Assembly: GCF_030064675.1 (NCBI RefSeq)
Contig: NZ_CP116413.1
Coordinates: forward strand, 7,097,501 to 7,161,500
Reading direction: 5' to 3'
DNA length: 64,000 nucleotides
Origin: Crossiella sp. CA-258035
Lineage (GTDB): Bacteria > Actinomycetota > Actinomycetes > Mycobacteriales > Pseudonocardiaceae
Each line of letters opens with the position of its first letter. The stretch's first letter is position 1. The notes beneath the pieces are model-generated. The model searched no databases. It was not told where the DNA came from and saw only the letters and a program-made list of their open reading frames with translations. Below, piece after piece: positions 53,046 to 62,726 of this stretch. The translations under genes were made by a program, and so were the position numbers.

Positions 53046-54596
53046 TCAGCCGGGGTCCAGGTTCAGCCCGAGGTACAGGTCCACCCGATCGGGGAAGCAG
53101 CTCAGGTCGCGGCCGGTCAGCTCCTCGATCCTGGCGATCCGGTAGCGCAGCGTGTTGACGTGCACGTGCAGCCTGGCCGCGGTCTTGGTCGGCGAGCACG
53201 CGCAGTCCAGGAAGACCCGCAGGGTGGCCACCAGGTCGGAGCCGTGCTCCCGGTCGTAACCGCGCAGCGGGCCGAGCAGCCGGTGCGCGAAGGAGCGGCG
53301 CAGCTCCTCGGGCACGGTGGCCAGCAGCAGCAGGTGCGAGGCGATCTCCTCGGCGGCCACCACCGCGGTCCTGGCGTCCCGGTGCTCGGCCAGGGTGCGC
53401 GCGTGCCGTGCCTCCTCCACCGCGCCGGCCAGGCCGGAGGCGCTGGTCACCCCGCTGATCCCGATCACCAGCCGGGCCGAGCCGAGCCCCGGTTCGACCA
53501 CCTCCACCGCGGCGCGCAGCTCGCGCAGGGCGCCGGTCAGCGACTCCGGGTCGCCGGAGAGCACCGCGCAGGCCTCCTCGCCGAGGGTGCCCAGCAACAC
53601 CCGGCTGGCGCGTTCGGCGGCCAGCTCGCCGAGCACCAGCGCGGCCAGTCCCGGCCCGCCGCCGACGGTGGCCGCCGACAGCGCGCACACCGCGTCCCCC
53701 GGCGCCAGCCCGGCCGCGGCCAGCCGGGACTCGATCTCCCCCGCCCCGGCCCGGCCGGTGGTCAGCGCGTGCAGCAGCGGCGCGAACGAGCGGTTCTCCA
53801 CCCGCCGCCGCTCCTCCAGCCTGGAGCGGTCCAGCGAGACCAGGGTGGCCAGCTCCCCGGCCACCTCCCGCTGGCCCTGGTCCCACTGCTCCTGGTCGCC
53901 GTCGACCACCAGGAACCAGCTGGCCATCCGCTGCCCGCCACGCCCCGGCACCGGCAGCAGGGTGCACGGCGGGCTGTCCCGGTGCCGCACCGTGCGCGGC
54001 AGCCGGTCGGCCTGCAGGAACTGCCGGACCAGCAGCTCCCGCTTGCCCGGCGAGGGCGGGCGGGTGCTGCCCGCGACCACCCGGCCGGTGGGCGAGAGCA
54101 CCCAGCAGTGCGCGCCGATCCCGGTGGAGCCCAGCTCCAGCAGGGTGGCCAGGCCCGCGCCCTCGGCCACCGCCTCGACCAGGCGGCGGTGCCGGTCCAG
54201 CGCCACCGCGGCGTGGTCCGGCCGGTCCGCGGCCAGCGCCAGCACGATCCGCTCGGTGATGGTGGCGAAGGAGACGTCGATGGGCACCTCGAACAGCGGC
54301 ACCCCGTGCCGGGCGCAGGCTTCGACCAGGTCAGGGGGCACGGAGCCGAACTCGGCGTCCCCGGCGGCCAGTCCGGCCACCCCGGCGGCGGCGATCGCGG
54401 AGACGAAGGCCTCCGCGTCCTCCGGCCCGCGCCGCCACACCATGCCGGTGAGCACCAGCTCGCCGCCGGAGAGGTAGCGGCTGGGGTCGCGCTGGTCGGT
54501 GGTGTACACCCAGCGCACCGGCCGGTCCAGGTGCTGCGCGCCGGTCAGCAGGACCAGCTTCAGCTCCGAGACCGCCAGCAGTGTGCGCAACCGCAT
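53046..54596 (-). CDS. pucR: PucR family transcriptional regulator of purine catabolism
   Basis: A 516-residue regulator. It has an N-terminal PucR sensor domain (about residues 5-115, VRWVYTTDQRDPSRYLSGGELVL overall), a GGDEF-like/CdaR-type middle and a C-terminal PucR HTH (FLDCACSPTKTAARLHVHVN then TLRYRIARIEELTG, about 455-500). In other bacteria PucR proteins respond to allantoin or related compounds and control purine catabolism. It is divergent from the OHCU-uricase-xanthine dehydrogenase operon, which it very likely controls. ATG 54596 has GGAGG 8 bases upstream and is preferred over GTG 54611. Confidence 0.88.
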   Translation of the reverse strand: MRLRTLLAVSELKLVLLTGAQHLDRPVRWVYTTDQRDPSRYLSGGELVLTGMVWRRGPEDAEAFVSAIAAAGVAGLAAGDAEFGSVPPDLVEACARHGVPLFEVPIDVSFATITERIVLALAADRPDHAAVALDRHRRLVEAVAEGAGLATLLELGSTGIGAHCWVLSPTGRVVAGSTRPPSPGKRELLVRQFLQADRLPRTVRHRDSPPCTLLPVPGRGGQRMASWFLVVDGDQEQWDQGQREVAGELATLVSLDRSRLEERRRVENRSFAPLLHALTTGRAGAGEIESRLAAAGLAPGDAVCALSAATVGGGPGLAALVLGELAAERASRVLLGTLGEEACAVLSGDPESLTGALRELRAAVEVVEPGLGSARLVIGISGVTSASGLAGAVEEARHARTLAEHRDARTAVVAAEEIASHLLLLATVPEELRRSFAHRLLGPLRGYDREHGSDLVATLRVFLDCACSPTKTAARLHVHVNTLRYRIARIEELTGRDLSCFPDRVDLYLGLNLDPG

Positions 54597-54707
54597 CCGC
54601 GTCGCCTCCACCTCAGCTCACCGCATTGGAGGAAGCCACAAAAGAGCGGCCCGCACAAGACGGCGTTTTCATGCTTCTCATACCTAGTCGCAGCGTGCCC
54701 AACCTGG

Positions 54708-55250
54708 ATGTACTGGCCGACACCACCTGGTGAGCACCGTGTAACGGGGGTCCGGGAGTTGCTGGAGGAGTTCAACGCGCTGCCCGAGTCCAGGGCGGTC
54801 GAGCTGTTGCGCGCGTGCTGCGCGAGCCCGGCGTGGATCCGCCGGGTGCTGGCCGGACGCCCCTACCGCGACCTGCGCGCCCTGCAGACCGCCGGGGCGG
54901 ACGCGCTCAAGGCGCTGGACTGGACCCAGCTGCGGCAGGCCCTGGACGCGCACCCGCGGATCGGGCAGCGCGCCACCGGCGGCGGTCAGGAGGCCCGCTG
55001 GTCGCGGGGCGAGCAAGCCGCGGCCAAGACCGTGGACGCCGACGTGCAGCGGCAGCTGGTGGAGGGCAACCAGCGCTACGAGGCCAGGTTCGGGCACGTG
55101 TTCCTGATCTGCGCGACCGGCAAGACCGCTGGCGAGATCCTCTCCGCGCTGCGGCACCGGCTGGGCAACGAGCCCTTCGCCGAACGTGAGGTGGTCAAGG
55201 CCGAGCTGGCCGGGATCGTCCGACTGCGACTGACCAAGATGGTGGGCTGA
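54708..55250 (+). CDS. uraD: 2-oxo-4-hydroxy-4-carboxy-5-ureidoimidazoline decarboxylase
   Basis: A protein of about 180 residues that decarboxylates OHCU to S-allantoin, the last step of uric acid oxidation. The family pattern is clear: FNALPESRAVELLRACCASP, HPRIG with the catalytic His (about residue 82), NQRYEARFGHVFLICATGK with the catalytic Glu, and the closing helix REVVKAELAGIVRLRLTKM. The start is uncertain: ATG 54708 has no ribosome site but would follow a TACCTA -10-like element closely, and TTG 54759 lies nearer to the start of homology. It overlaps the next gene (TGATG). Confidence 0.9.
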   Translation: MYWPTPPGEHRVTGVRELLEEFNALPESRAVELLRACCASPAWIRRVLAGRPYRDLRALQTAGADALKALDWTQLRQALDAHPRIGQRATGGGQEARWSRGEQAAAKTVDADVQRQLVEGNQRYEARFGHVFLICATGKTAGEILSALRHRLGNEPFAEREVVKAELAGIVRLRLTKMVG

Positions 55251-55573
55251 TGGCGATCTCCACGCACGTGCTGGACGCGGCGCTGGGCCGCCCGGCGGCC
55301 GGGGTGCGGGTGCACCTGGAACACCTGGACAACGCGGTGTGGCAGCAGGTCGCCGAGGGGGTCACCGACGCCGACGGCAGGCTGCGGGACCTGCCCATCG
55401 CCGAGGGCGCGCACCGGCTGTTCTTCCACACCGGGCCATACCTGGCCGCCACCGGCAGGCCGGTGTTCTACCCGGAGGTGGTGATCAGCTTCCTGGTCGC
55501 CGACCCGGCCGAGCACCACCACGTGCCGCTGCTGCTGAGCCCGTTCGCGTACTCGACCTACCGGGGGAGCTGA
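55250..55573 (+). CDS. uraH: 5-hydroxyisourate hydrolase (transthyretin-like)
   Basis: A 107-residue transthyretin-like enzyme that hydrolyses 5-hydroxyisourate made by uricase. The signature residues are present: STHVLDAALGRPAAGV with His at about residue 6, Arg in the GRLRDLP region, HVPLLLSPFAYSTYRGS and the terminal YRGS tetrapeptide. It starts at the stop codon of the decarboxylase gene and ends three bases before the uricase start, so the three steps from urate to allantoin are adjacent and coupled. Confidence 0.95.
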   Translation: MAISTHVLDAALGRPAAGVRVHLEHLDNAVWQQVAEGVTDADGRLRDLPIAEGAHRLFFHTGPYLAATGRPVFYPEVVISFLVADPAEHHHVPLLLSPFAYSTYRGS

Positions 55574-55575
55574 CC

Positions 55576-56448
55576 GTGGGCATCGTGTTGGGCGACAACC
55601 AGTACGGCAAGGCCGAGGTCCGGCTGGTGCGGATCGACCGGGGCGCGGCCGGGCACCACATCACGGATCTGAATGTCAGCATCGCCCTGTCGGGGGATCT
55701 GGCCGAGACCCATCTCAGCGGTGACAACGCCAAGGTGCTGCCCACCGACAGCCAGAAGAACACCGTCTACGCCTTCGCCAGGGACGGCGTCGGCCAGATC
55801 GAGGACTTCGCGCTGCGGCTGGCCCGGCACTTCGTCGACTCCCAGCCCGCGATCCACCGCGCCAGGGTGGCCATCGAGCAGTACGGCTGGACCCGGACGC
55901 TGGTGGACGGCCAGCCCGCCTCGCACTCCTTCCACCGCACCGGCGACGGCACCCGGACCACCACGGTCACCTACGACGGGGACACCGCCTGGGTGGTCTC
56001 CGGGGTCACCGAGCTGACCGTGCTCAACTCCACCGGCTCGGAGTTCTGGGGCTACGTCAAGGACGAGTACACCACCCTGCCCGAGGCCACCGACCGCATC
56101 CTGGCCACCGCGGTGGACGCCCGCTGGCGGCACCGGGACGCCGGGGAGCGGGACTGGGCGCAGTCGCACCGGCAGGCCAAGGCCGCGCTGCTGGCCGCGT
56201 TCGCCGACACGCACAGCTTCTCCCTGCAGCAGACCCTGCACGCGATGGGCTCCAGGGTGCTCACCGGCCAGCCGGACGTGGTGGAGGTCCGGCTGGCCCT
56301 GCCGAACAAGCACCACTTCCTGGTCGATCTGTCGCCCTTCGGGCTGGACAACCCCGGTGAGGTGTTCTTCGCCGCGGACCGGCCGTACGGGCTGATCGAG
56401 GGTTCGGCGCTGCGCGAGGACGCGCCTCCGCCGGGTGGGGCATGGTGA
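55576..56448 (+). CDS. Urate oxidase (cofactor-free uricase)
   Basis: A 290-residue uricase that oxidises urate to 5-hydroxyisourate with O2, in the cytosol. It has the tandem T-fold layout. Conserved elements include NQYGKAEVRLVRI (catalytic Lys), LPTDSQKNTVYAFA (catalytic Thr and the Asp), GSEFWGYVKDEYTTLPE, and the C-terminal ALPNKHHFLVDLSPFGLDNPGEVF motif. The GTG at 55576 is chosen because homology begins there and GGGGGAG lies 6 bases upstream. It is part of the purine operon, followed by a nucleobase permease. Confidence 0.95.
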   Translation: MGIVLGDNQYGKAEVRLVRIDRGAAGHHITDLNVSIALSGDLAETHLSGDNAKVLPTDSQKNTVYAFARDGVGQIEDFALRLARHFVDSQPAIHRARVAIEQYGWTRTLVDGQPASHSFHRTGDGTRTTTVTYDGDTAWVVSGVTELTVLNSTGSEFWGYVKDEYTTLPEATDRILATAVDARWRHRDAGERDWAQSHRQAKAALLAAFADTHSFSLQQTLHAMGSRVLTGQPDVVEVRLALPNKHHFLVDLSPFGLDNPGEVFFAADRPYGLIEGSALREDAPPPGGAW

Positions 56449-56451
56449 GCC

Positions 56452-57819
56452 ATGCCATTCCGCACCACACGCGACGCCGGGAGCCCAGCGCACCCGGTCG
56501 ATGAGGTCCTGCCCGCCGGGCGGCTGCTCGCCTTCGGGCTGCAACACGTGCTGGCCATGTACGCGGGCGCGGTCGCCGTGCCGCTGATCGTGGGCGGGGC
56601 GATGAAGCTGCCCGCCGCCGACATCGCGTACCTGATCAACGCCGACCTGCTGGTCTGCGGCATCGCCACCCTGATCCAGTGCGTCGGGGTGTGGCGCTTC
56701 GGCGTGCGGCTGCCGCTGATGCAGGGCTGCACCTTCGCCGCGGTCAGCCCGATGGTGCTGATCGGCACCCAGGGCGGCGGGCTGCCCGCGATCTACGGCG
56801 CGGTGATCGTGGCCGGGCTGGCCATGACGCTGGCCGCGCCCTGGTTCAGCCGCCTGCTGAAGTTCTTCCCGCCGGTGGTGACCGGCACGGTGATCCTGGT
56901 GATCGGGCTGTCCCTGCTGCCGGTGGCGGTCAACTGGGCCGCCGGCGGGGTCGGCGCGCCGGACTTCGCCGCGCCGGGCAACCTGGCGCTGGCCCTGGGC
57001 GTGCTGCTGGTCATCCTGGCCGCACAGCGGTTCCTGCCCGGTCTGTGGTCCCGGATCGCGGTGCTGCTGGGCATCGTGATCGGCACCCTGGTGGCGATCC
57101 CGTTGGGGCGGACGAACTTCACCGCCGTCGGCGAGGCTCCGTTGCTGGGCATCAGCACCCCGTTCCACTTCGGGTTGCCTGCCTTCGAGCTGTCCGCGAT
57201 CACCGCGATGCTGATCGTGATGGCGGTGACCATGATCGAGACCAGCGGCAGCATCGTGGCCACCGGCGAGCTGGTGGACAAGCCGGTGGACCGGCGCACG
57301 CTGGCCGACGGGCTGCGTGCCGACGGCGCGTCCACCGTGCTCGGCGGTGTGCTGAACACCTTCCCCTACACCGCTTTCGGCCAGAACATCGGCCTGGTCG
57401 CGCTCACCGGGGTGCGCAGCAGGTGGGTGGTGGCCACCGCGGGCGGCATCCTGGTGCTGCTCGGCCTGGTGCCCGCGCTGGGCGCGGTGGTGGCCGCGAT
57501 CCCACTGCCGGTGCTGGGCGGAGCGGGCATCGCCATGTTCGGCACGGTGGCCGCCGGTGGGGTGCGCACGCTGTCCCGGGTCTCCTTCGCCGGCAACCAC
57601 AACCTCACCGTGGTCGCGGTGTCGTTGGGCATCGGGCTGATCCCGGTCGGCGTGCCCGGGATCTACGAGGCGTTCCCGGTGTGGTTCAAGGCCGTCATGC
57701 AGTCCGGCATCAGCGCCGGGTGCCTGGCGGCGGTCCTGCTCAACCTGTTGTTCAACCACGGCGCCCGGCGGGAACCGGCGCGGGAGGAGGCGGTGGATGG
57801 AGTTCCTCCGACCGGCTAG
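56452..57819 (+). CDS. NCS2 family purine (urate/xanthine) permease
   Basis: A 455-residue membrane protein with 12-14 helices. NCS2 markers are LQHVLAMYAGAVAVPLI in helix 1, TMIETSGSIVATGEL in helix 8 and the signature TAFGQNIGLVALTGVRSR in helix 10 (QNxGxxxxTG). It imports urate, xanthine or uracil with a cation; the operon context favours urate or xanthine. It starts three bases after the uricase stop and overlaps the next gene by 23 bases. Confidence 0.93.
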   Translation: MPFRTTRDAGSPAHPVDEVLPAGRLLAFGLQHVLAMYAGAVAVPLIVGGAMKLPAADIAYLINADLLVCGIATLIQCVGVWRFGVRLPLMQGCTFAAVSPMVLIGTQGGGLPAIYGAVIVAGLAMTLAAPWFSRLLKFFPPVVTGTVILVIGLSLLPVAVNWAAGGVGAPDFAAPGNLALALGVLLVILAAQRFLPGLWSRIAVLLGIVIGTLVAIPLGRTNFTAVGEAPLLGISTPFHFGLPAFELSAITAMLIVMAVTMIETSGSIVATGELVDKPVDRRTLADGLRADGASTVLGGVLNTFPYTAFGQNIGLVALTGVRSRWVVATAGGILVLLGLVPALGAVVAAIPLPVLGGAGIAMFGTVAAGGVRTLSRVSFAGNHNLTVVAVSLGIGLIPVGVPGIYEAFPVWFKAVMQSGISAGCLAAVLLNLLFNHGARREPAREEAVDGVPPTG

Positions 57820-58669
57820 CTGGCCGGAAGCCCTATCGCTGAAGGCGGAGAACCCGGAGGCGGTGCCGATCGCCGGTGGCACCGACCTGATGGTCGAGCT
57901 GAACTTCGACAAGCGACGGCCACCGGCGATCCTGGACCTGGGCCGGATCACCGAGCTGACCGAGTGGTCCGAAGTGGACGGTGTGGTGTGGCTGGGCGCG
58001 GCCGTGCCGTACCAGCGGATCATCACCGAGCTGGCGGACCGGCTGCCCGGACTGGCGATGGCCGCGCGCACGGTGGGCTCGCCGCAGATCCGCAACCGGG
58101 GCACCGTCGGCGGCAACCTCGGCTCGGCCTCCCCCGCCGGGGACGCGCACCCGCCGCTGCTGGCCGCGGACGCGGTGGTCGAGGTGGCCTCGGTGCGCGG
58201 CGCCCGGACCATCCCGGTCAGCGAGTTCTTCCTCGGCGTCAAGCGCGCCGCTTTGGCTGAGGACGAGCTGATCCGCGCGGTGCGGCAACCGGTGGCCGAT
58301 GGGCCGCAACAGTTCTCGAAGGTGGGCACCCGCAACGCGATGGTGATCGCGGTGTGCTCCTTCGCGCTGGCCCTGCACCCGGCCCGCGGCACCGTGGGCA
58401 CCGGCATCGGCTCGGCCGCGCCCACCCCGCGCCGCGCACCGGCGGCCGAGGCGCTGCTGGCCGGTGAGCTGGACTGGCAGCAGCCGAAACCCTTGCCAGA
58501 AGGCCTGGTGATCCGGTTCGGCGAGCTGGTGGCGGCCGCGGCCGCGCCCATCGACGACGTGCGCGGCAGCGCGGCCTACCGGCGGCACGCGCTGGCCGTG
58601 CTGGCCCGCCGCACCCTCGCCTGGACCTGGCAGGACTACCGCTCCGGAAGGTGGTCGCGATGCGCGTGA
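57797..58669 (+). CDS. Xanthine dehydrogenase-type FAD-binding subunit
   Basis: A 290-residue medium subunit of a molybdenum hydroxylase. It carries IAGGTDLMVEL (about residues 26-36) and TVGSPQIRNRGTVGGNLGSA (about 92-111), the two FAD-binding loops, plus the C-terminal CO dehydrogenase flavoprotein domain. It passes electrons from the Fe-S subunit to NAD or another acceptor. GAGGAGG lies upstream of the ATG inside the permease gene end. It overlaps the Fe-S subunit gene by 10 bases. Confidence 0.93.
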   Translation: MEFLRPASWPEALSLKAENPEAVPIAGGTDLMVELNFDKRRPPAILDLGRITELTEWSEVDGVVWLGAAVPYQRIITELADRLPGLAMAARTVGSPQIRNRGTVGGNLGSASPAGDAHPPLLAADAVVEVASVRGARTIPVSEFFLGVKRAALAEDELIRAVRQPVADGPQQFSKVGTRNAMVIAVCSFALALHPARGTVGTGIGSAAPTPRRAPAAEALLAGELDWQQPKPLPEGLVIRFGELVAAAAAPIDDVRGSAAYRRHALAVLARRTLAWTWQDYRSGRWSRCA

Positions 58670-59133
58670 ACCTCACCGTCAACGGCGAGCCTAGGCAGGC
58701 CGACGACGTCTGGCCCGGCGAGAGCCTGCTCTACGTGCTGCGCGAGCGACTCGGCCTGCCGGGCTCGAAGAACGCTTGCGAGCAGGGCGAATGCGGGTCC
58801 TGCACGGTGTACCTGGACGACACTCCGGTGTGCGCCTGCCTGGTCGCCGCCGGGCAGGCCGAGGGCCGCGCGGTGCGCACCGTGGAGGGCCTGGCCACCG
58901 AGGAGGACCTGGACCCGGTGCAGCAGGCATTCGTGGAGGCGGGGGCCGTGCAGTGCGGTTTCTGCACCCCCGGCCTGATCGTGGCCACGCACGACCTGGT
59001 GCGCCGCAACGCCAAGCCGACCGACCCGGAGATCCGCGAGGCACTGGCCGGGAACCTGTGCCGCTGCACCGGTTACGAGAAGATCCTGGACGCGGTGCGG
59101 CTGGCCGCGGCCCGGCGGGAGGAAGCCCGATGA
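58660..59133 (+). CDS. Xanthine dehydrogenase-type 2Fe-2S subunit
   Basis: A 157-residue small subunit with two [2Fe-2S] clusters: a plant-ferredoxin-type cluster (ACEQGECGSCTVYLDD, Cys at about 40, 45, 48 and 60) and an alpha-helical cluster (QCGFCTPGL and LCRCTGYEKI). It carries electrons from the molybdenum centre to FAD. ATG 58660 has a GGAAGG ribosome site; GTG 58651 is less likely. It overlaps the deaminase gene by ATGA. Confidence 0.95.
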   Translation: MRVNLTVNGEPRQADDVWPGESLLYVLRERLGLPGSKNACEQGECGSCTVYLDDTPVCACLVAAGQAEGRAVRTVEGLATEEDLDPVQQAFVEAGAVQCGFCTPGLIVATHDLVRRNAKPTDPEIREALAGNLCRCTGYEKILDAVRLAAARREEAR

Positions 59134-60497
59134 GCCGTATCGTGATCGACAACGCCGCTGTGTCCACTGTGGACGGAAACGGCACCGAGTACGCCAACGG
59201 GCACGTGGTGGTGGAGCACGGCGTGATCACCGCGGTCGGCGCGGGCCCGGCCCCGCTGGCCGAGCACACCTCCGAGTACATCGACGCGCACGGCTGCCTG
59301 GTCACCCCCGGCCTGGTCAACACCCACCACCACCTGTACCAGTGGGCCACCCGCGGCCTGGCGCAGCAGGAGAACCTGTTCGGCTGGCTGGTCGAGCTGT
59401 ACCCGATCTGGGCCAGGCTGGACGCCTCGGTCACGCACGCCGCGGCCAGCGCCGGCCTGGCCTGGCTGGCCCGCACCGGCTGCACCACCGCGGCCGACCA
59501 CCACTACGTGTACCCGCGCACCGGTGGCGACCAGCTGGACGCGGTGATCTCCGCGGCCAGGCGGATCGGGGTGCGGCTGCACGCGGTGCGCGGCTCGATG
59601 GACCGCGGCGAGTCCCAGGGCGGGCTGCCGCCGGATGACGTGGTGGAGGACACCGACGCCGCGCTGGCCGCCACCGAGGCCGCCATCGACACCTACCACG
59701 ACACCTCCTTCGACGCCCAGATCCGGATCGCGGTCGGCCCCTGCTCGCCGTTCTCGGTGAGCGAGCGGCTGATGCGCGAGGCCGCGGAACTGGCCCGGCA
59801 CAAGGGCGTCCGGCTGCACACCCACCTGGCCGAGACGGTGGAGGAAGAGCAGAAGTGCCTGGCCGAGCTGGGCTGCACGCCGCTGGAGTACGCCGACTCG
59901 CTCGGCTGGCTCGGCGAGGACGTGTGGTTCGCGCACGGCATCCACTTCTCCGACTCCGAGATCACCCGGCTCGGCGCGTCCGGCACCGGGGTGGCGCACT
60001 GCCCCAGCTCCAACGCCAGGGTCGGCGCGGGCACCTGCCGGGTCACCGACCTGCTCGGCGCGGGCGCACCGGTGGGGCTGGGCGCGGACGGCGCGGCCTC
60101 CAACGAGGGCGGCGGGCTCGGCGACGAGCTGCGCCAGGCGCTGTACCTGGCCCGGCTGCGCGGCGGCCCGGCCGCGCTGACCGCGCGGCAGTCGCTGTGG
60201 CTGGGCACCATGGGCGGGGCGCGCTGCCTGGGCCGGGCGCACGAGATCGGCTCCATCGAGGTGGGCAAGCTGGCCGACCTGGCGGTGTGGCGGATCGACG
60301 GGCTCGGTCACGCCGGGATCGCCGATCCCGTTGCCGCGCTGGTGTTCGCCTCGGTGCCACCGCTGGCCCGGCTGCTGGTCGGCGGCCGCAGCGTGGTGGT
60401 CGACAGCGAGCTGCGCACCGCCGGCGAGGACGAGCTGGCCGGCGACCTGCGCTCGGCCAGCCGTCAGCTGCGCGCGCACCTGGAGGTGGCCGGATGA
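59130..60497 (+). CDS. 8-oxoguanine deaminase-type amidohydrolase
   Basis: A 455-residue amidohydrolase of the ATZ/TRZ/guanine-deaminase group, closest in pattern to 8-oxoguanine deaminase. The zinc ligands are in NTHHHLYQW (about residues 63-71), HTHLAET (about 230), AHGIHFS (about 270) and GLGADGAASNEGG (about 318). It would convert 8-oxoguanine to urate, or guanine to xanthine, feeding the uricase pathway. It sits between the Fe-S and molybdenum subunit genes, coupled on both sides. Exact substrate choice needs structure or assay. Confidence 0.9.
   Translation: MSRIVIDNAAVSTVDGNGTEYANGHVVVEHGVITAVGAGPAPLAEHTSEYIDAHGCLVTPGLVNTHHHLYQWATRGLAQQENLFGWLVELYPIWARLDASVTHAAASAGLAWLARTGCTTAADHHYVYPRTGGDQLDAVISAARRIGVRLHAVRGSMDRGESQGGLPPDDVVEDTDAALAATEAAIDTYHDTSFDAQIRIAVGPCSPFSVSERLMREAAELARHKGVRLHTHLAETVEEEQKCLAELGCTPLEYADSLGWLGEDVWFAHGIHFSDSEITRLGASGTGVAHCPSSNARVGAGTCRVTDLLGAGAPVGLGADGAASNEGGGLGDELRQALYLARLRGGPAALTARQSLWLGTMGGARCLGRAHEIGSIEVGKLADLAVWRIDGLGHAGIADPVAALVFASVPPLARLLVGGRSVVVDSELRTAGEDELAGDLRSASRQLRAHLEVAG
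59162..59174. repeat. Intragenic palindrome GTCCACTGTGGAC
   Basis: A perfect 13-bp copy near the start of the amidohydrolase gene, read as V-STVD with Thr codon ACT. Confidence 0.7.
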
Positions 60498-62719
60498 CCA
60501 GGAGCGAGGTCTCCGTCACCGGCGGCATCGGCCAGTCGCCGCTGCGGCCGGACGGGAACCTGAAGGTCAAGGGCGAGTTCGCCTACTCCTCCGATCTGTG
60601 GGCCGCCGACATGCTGTGGGGCGCCACCCTGCGCAGCCCGCACGCGCACGCCCGGATCACCAGCGTGGACATCGCCGCGGCACTCGCGGTGCCCGGCGTG
60701 CACGCGGTGCTAACCCACGCGGATGTCCCGGGCCGCAACGCTTTTGGCCTGGAGCACGTGGATCAGCCGGTGCTCGCGGTGGACCGGGTGCGCTACCAGG
60801 GCGAGGCGATCGCGATCGTGGCCGCCGACCACCCGGAGACCGCGCGCCGGGCGATGGACCGGATCGCGGTCGGCTACGAGGTCCTGGAACCGGTGGTCGA
60901 CGCCGAGCTGGCCGCGCACGAACCCCAGCGGAACCCGTTGCACGAGAACGGGAACCTGGTCCGGCACGTGCCGATCCGGCGCGGCGACCCCGAGGCCGAA
61001 GCCGAGGTCGTGGTCTCCGGCGTCTACCAGGTGGGCATGCAGGACCAGGCATTCCTCGGCCCGGAGTCCGGGCTCGCGGTGCCCGCCGAGGACGGCGGGG
61101 TCGAGCTGTACGTGGCCACCCAGTGGCTGCACGTGGACCAGGGCCAGGTGGCGCAAGCCCTTGGCCTGCCAACGGATCGGGTGCGCATCACCCTAGCCGG
61201 GGTGGGCGGCGCGTTCGGCGCTCGCGAGGACCTGTCCATGCAGGTGCACGCCTGCCTGCTCGCGCTGCACACCGGCCGTCCGGTGAAGATGGTCTACAAC
61301 CGCGAGGAGAGTTTCTTCGGCCACGTGCACCGGCACCCGGCCCGGATGCACTACGAGCACGGCGCGACCAGGGACGGCAAGCTGGTCTACGTCAAGGCCA
61401 GGCTCTACCTCGACGGCGGCGCCTACGCCTCCACCACCGCCGCCGTGGTGGCCAACGCGACCACCCTGGGCGTCGGCCCGTACGAGGTGCCCAACGTGGT
61501 GCTGGACGGCTACGGCGTCTACACCAACAACCCGCCCTGCGGCGCGATGCGCGGCTTCGGCGCGGTGCAGGCCTGCTTCGGCTACGAATCCCAGATGGAC
61601 AAGCTGGCCGCCGCGCTGGAGCTGGACCCGGTGGAGCTGCGCATCCGCAACGCGGTCGCCGAGGGCAGCGTGATGCCCACCGGCCAGGTCATCGACTCCG
61701 CCGCCCCGGTCGCCGAACTGCTCCGCCTGGTCAAGGAGAAACCACTGCCCACAGTGGACAGTGTGCGGGACATCCTGGACCTGCCCGGCGGCGCGGCCAA
61801 CACCACGCACGGCGAGGGCGTGCGGCGCGGGGTCGGCTACGGGGTGGGGGTCAAGAACGTCTGCTTCTCCGAGGGCTTCGACGACTACTCCACCGCCAGG
61901 GTCCGGCTCTCCGTGCTCGGCGGCGAACCGGTCGCACTGGTGCACACCGCGGCCGCCGAGGTCGGCCAGGGCCTGGTCACCCTGCTCGGCCAGATCGCCC
62001 GCACCGAGCTGGGCGTCCAGCAGGTCACCATCGCACCTGCGGACACCTCCATCGGCAGCGCGGGCTCCACCTCGGCCTCCCGGCAGAGCTACGTCACCGG
62101 CGGCGCGACCAAGGCCGCCTGCGAGGCGGTCCGGGCGAAACTCCTGGCACTGAGCGGAAACCGGTGGCCGCTGACGCCCGGAGAGATCGCCGAGGTGCTC
62201 GGGCAGGCGGTGATCGAGGAGACCGTGGAGTGGCGGCACCGGCCCACCGAGACCCTGGACCCGTTGAGCGGTCAGGGCAACGCGCACGTGCAGTACGCCT
62301 TCGCCGCGCACCGCGCCGTGGTCGACGTGGACGTGGAGCTCGGCCTGGTCAAGGTGGTCGAGCTGGCCTGCGCCCAGGACGTGGGCAAGGCGCTCAACCC
62401 GGATGCGGTGCTCGGCCAGATCCAGGGCGGCTCCGCGCAGGGCCTCGGCCTGGCGGTGATGGAGGAGATCCAGACCAGGGACGGCCTGATCCGCAACCCC
62501 TCCTTCACCGACTACCTCATCCCGACCATCCTGGACATGCCGCCGATGGTGATCGACGTGCTCGAACTGGCCGACCCGCACGCCCCCTACGGCCTGCGCG
62601 GCGTCGGCGAGCCACCGACCATCTCGGTCACCCCGGCCATCGCCGCCGCCATCCGCGCCGCCAGCGGCCTGCCCCTGGACCGCGTCCCGGTCCGCCCCGA
62701 ACACCTCACCGGCACCTAG
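60494..62719 (+). CDS. Xanthine dehydrogenase-type molybdopterin subunit
   Basis: A 741-residue large subunit of a molybdenum hydroxylase that hydroxylates xanthine or hypoxanthine to urate. Seen are GVGGAFGAREDLSMQ, the GAMRGFGAVQA molybdopterin-binding loop, AAAEVGQGLVTLLGQIA, and the catalytic base in RGVGEPPTISVTP (Glu, about residue 710). The substrate Arg/Glu pair cannot be fixed by eye. It overlaps the deaminase gene by ATGA. It contains one imperfect copy of the GTCCAC-type palindrome (61747-61759). Confidence 0.93.
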   Translation: MTRSEVSVTGGIGQSPLRPDGNLKVKGEFAYSSDLWAADMLWGATLRSPHAHARITSVDIAAALAVPGVHAVLTHADVPGRNAFGLEHVDQPVLAVDRVRYQGEAIAIVAADHPETARRAMDRIAVGYEVLEPVVDAELAAHEPQRNPLHENGNLVRHVPIRRGDPEAEAEVVVSGVYQVGMQDQAFLGPESGLAVPAEDGGVELYVATQWLHVDQGQVAQALGLPTDRVRITLAGVGGAFGAREDLSMQVHACLLALHTGRPVKMVYNREESFFGHVHRHPARMHYEHGATRDGKLVYVKARLYLDGGAYASTTAAVVANATTLGVGPYEVPNVVLDGYGVYTNNPPCGAMRGFGAVQACFGYESQMDKLAAALELDPVELRIRNAVAEGSVMPTGQVIDSAAPVAELLRLVKEKPLPTVDSVRDILDLPGGAANTTHGEGVRRGVGYGVGVKNVCFSEGFDDYSTARVRLSVLGGEPVALVHTAAAEVGQGLVTLLGQIARTELGVQQVTIAPADTSIGSAGSTSASRQSYVTGGATKAACEAVRAKLLALSGNRWPLTPGEIAEVLGQAVIEETVEWRHRPTETLDPLSGQGNAHVQYAFAAHRAVVDVDVELGLVKVVELACAQDVGKALNPDAVLGQIQGGSAQGLGLAVMEEIQTRDGLIRNPSFTDYLIPTILDMPPMVIDVLELADPHAPYGLRGVGEPPTISVTPAIAAAIRAASGLPLDRVPVRPEHLTGT

Positions 62720-62726
62720 GAGACCC